64,000 nucleotides of DNA, taken from assembly GCA_914767715.1 (NCBI GenBank), contig OU612073.1, forward strand, positions 24,862,001 through 24,926,000. The letters are read 5' to 3'. The stretch is from Membranipora membranacea. Lineage: Eukaryota > Bryozoa > Gymnolaemata > Cheilostomatida > Membraniporidae. Both the position numbers and the translations under genes were made by a program. The notes beneath the pieces were generated by a model, which saw nothing but the letters and a program-made list of their open reading frames with translations, was not told where the DNA came from and did not search any database. Positions 61,498 through 64,000 of the stretch are shown piece after piece. Every line of letters starts with the position of its first letter. Position 1 is the first letter of the stretch.

Positions 61498-62403
61498 TGT
61501 GGTTAGAAGGTCATTAAGACAAGCCTTAGTTTATGGGCCTCTTGGTTAGGGATTTTTTATGGCTGCTTTGTTGACTATAATGAGGGGAAAATGATTTTCC
61601 CCTCTGGCTGGCAATCAAGGGTACAGCGATTTGTTATAATTCTCAGGAGAAATCAGAGAAAGCAAAAACAGACCTGTGACCCAGACTTTTGGTTTCTGTT
61701 TCCCGATGTTGTAATGTTGCATATTTCTAGTTTAGTTTATTGAAGCATCCAGTATTAAAAATTTATAAAATTTAGTGCGCACAATGTTAAAATTATGTAG
61801 AAACTAATAATAAAAATAAAGCGTAGAAACAAAGATCAGAGGTTATCAAAATACTTCATAAAATATTGAAAAAAGGATTTGGCACATTTAGCAGCTCTAC
61901 ATAGGTTTGGTCTACAAATTGTAGGCTTACAAGAGGATATTCTAGCGGTATTTCGTTAAATACAGAAGAAATATGTTGTAGATGCCCAGGGATAGTTCAG
62001 AACTGTTATCACATGCATAATCAGACTTATCAGTCCTTCAAGTGCTCCAGCTCTGCCCAAGTTTCAGGCAGTGGCCCAGGGAGCAGGCCTAGAGTGGAGG
62101 AAGTCTCGCCAATCAAAAATAATCATTAACCCTCGGCCCCCTCAGACATCCTTTATTACCAGTCACAAAACTAACCTTACCTTACTAGCATTACTCCAGT
62201 AGCCAAAGTATAGCCCAACATAACGTCAGATATTTGTTTGGCAGTAAGAGTAATATATCAACTCCACATTCAACTACTTTTAGGTTTGTAGCAGTGAGTA
62301 TGGGCACCCCTGACAGCATCTCTACTATGTATAGACCTGGATATTGGATTTAATATGGGACCGTATTTTATCGATAGGGATATAAGCACTAAGATAAATT
62401 ATT

Positions 62404-63590
62404 ACTCATACAGCTATGGACCACCTTCAGTTTGCTTATCGTGCAAACCGCTCAACTCAAGATGCTCTTTTATGCCTCACTACTACCATCACAGATTTCA
62501 TTGACAAGAAAGCTTCAAATTATGCCAGGTGTCTGTTCCTTGACTTTTCTTCTGCATTCAACACAATACATGTTCCAGACTTAATCTCGCAACTATCACA
62601 TCTCGACTCCAATGTCACTGAATGGATATACAGCTTCCTAACGAATCGCACCCAAAGAACAATAGTAGATGGCAATATCTCAAAACCCATCATAACCAAC
62701 ACTGGCACTCCCCAGGGTTGCTGTTTATCTCCACTTTTGTTTTCAATATATACCAATAGGATTACCTCAGACTTGAGCAATATAACTGTCATTAAATACG
62801 CAGACGACACCTGTATAATTGGATGCATAACAAATCAATCAGATCTTAGTGCCTATCTTGATGAGATTAGTAGAATTTCAAAGCAATGTTGTGATTTAAA
62901 CCTATTGTTAAACGCCTCCAAGACTCAAGAAATGATGTTTTCTACTCAGCTTGTTAGGCCCATTACCCCTACTCTTATCCTTAACGGCACGGATGTTGAT
63001 TTTTGTGACAAAGTAAAATACCTTGGTGTTACTGTTGACGATAAACTCCGCTATATTGATCATGTGCAATCCATAGTGACTACTGCATCTCAACGCATGT
63101 ATATTGTGAAAAATTTTGTATACTATAGCTCAAAGCCCCTTTCTCATATGTTATTCAAGAGTTTTATTGTATCCCTCATCACTTACTGTCTCCCCATACT
63201 TTTTACAAGCATCCATGCAAGCGACAAGAAGTGCTTACGCAAAATATTTAAAGATGCCGCCAAGTTAGGGATTGAGCACCCCGATATAGATGCTCTGGTG
63301 GCCAACCAGATCAAGACACTTGGACTACGGTACATACACGATGAAGAGCACTTTATCAATGACTTTCTAACTAAATGCCCCTCAGGTCGCTACCGCACCG
63401 TTAAATATCGGGGTACATGGGGTAGAGACAGCTTTTTAAGACATCTCATACATACACTTAATAATATACTATTCTAAAAAACTTTTTATACAACAGAGAT
63501 CTGATTTTTCCATGTTTTTCTTTCTTGTCAGTATTAACAACGTATTTCGTGACAAATTTTTGTCTATGATAGTAATAAATCCATCCATCC
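62404..63590 (+). mobile_element. 5'-truncated LINE (L2/CR1/Rex1-like) with intact RT core
   Basis: The 353-codon frame 62416-63477 is uninterrupted. It starts inside the reverse transcriptase (DHLQFAYRANRSTQDA), so the endonuclease and N-terminal RT are missing, and a stop lies in frame at 62389-62391. Motif A is LFLDFSSAFNTI, the next block TGTPQGCCLSPLLFSIYTN, and the catalytic box KYADDT is intact, followed by LNASKTQEM and KYLGVTVDDKL. The C-terminal region has YCLPILF and RYRTVKYRGTWGRDSF, as in L2-type elements. The 3' end is AATAAATCCATCCATCC (63574-63590), a microsatellite tail typical of such elements. Target-site duplications were not identified. Because the catalytic residues are intact and there are no stops, the insertion is likely young, but it cannot move on its own. 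Confidence 0.92.
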
Positions 63591-64000
63591 AAGAGCCAAA
63601 AAGTCTTAGACTAGGCCAAACTGCTAAAGGTTATAGAAAATTTTGATTGAAAAACTTATTTGTTCTGATATTCCATTATACTGCTACTACCGATATTATT
63701 ACTTGCACATAGTTTAAGTAATTCACTCACTCACGTGTCTATTTTGGCTTTCATCTCGTCATATCTCTGTCCCTAGTTTTAATGACCATTTTTGGTGAGA
63801 ATGTATCACTATTTGTGAGACCTTGATCCCAAGCTTGAAATTGAAGGTCAGGGCATTCATGCATTGAGTTCTCTACAACTTCCCAAGAAGATGCAGAATA
63901 CTGGCGGAAGCCTTAAAATAGAACCAATATAGTAACTGCAGCAGGCCTACAGGGTATAACTAGTCCATTGGTGAAATTGGCCTCACTAATCACAGTGTAA
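63591..64000. other. Intergenic sequence, nothing recognised
   Basis: No open frame with family features, no splice-bounded exon and no repeat was seen in the last 410 bases. Confidence 0.5.

Overview
The window is metazoan nuclear DNA. Genes are split by GT-AG introns, coding density is low, the sequence is AT-rich, and it carries non-LTR retrotransposon copies and minisatellites. The protein content (a p24/TMED protein, an ankyrin/SOCS-box protein and a nuclear receptor ligand-binding domain) indicates an animal, most likely a marine invertebrate. I cannot name the phylum from sequence alone.

Layout. (1) 776-1560 (+) holds the last two exons of a TMED (p24 cargo receptor) gene with its polyadenylation signal. 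It converges on (2) a seven-exon gene at 2188-5129 (-) encoding a 375-residue serine-rich, C-terminally coiled-coil protein that I do not recognise. (3) 5130-9297 is mostly intergenic, with one weak two-exon candidate at 6667-7190. (4) 9298-33125 (+) is a 14-exon gene whose phases close exactly. It encodes an 815-residue ankyrin-repeat protein ending in a SOCS box, with an unusual hydrophobic N-terminus. Its introns carry several minisatellites, including a 1.8 kb array of a 20 bp unit (24128-25950), two hairpin-forming sequences and a broken LINE. (5) 37325-41488 (+) is a four-exon gene for a 417-residue orphan nuclear receptor. It has a convincing ligand-binding domain, no DNA-binding domain in reach, one LXXLL motif and two CtBP-type PLDLS/PLNLS motifs. 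(6) 41489-64000 is gene-poor. It has a phase-consistent chain of three small exons (48469-55887) that may be a short unknown gene, an OTU-protease-like fragment, tandem duplications, and a 5'-truncated LINE with an intact reverse transcriptase core at 62404-63590.

Functional reading. The genes do not form an operon or pathway. The most notable locus is the receptor, which combines features of DBD-less NR0B corepressors (LXXLL) with direct CtBP docking sites. The ankyrin/SOCS gene would encode a substrate adaptor for an Elongin B/C-Cullin5 ubiquitin ligase, possibly membrane-anchored. All gene models were assembled by hand from splice sites and reading phase. No database search was run.
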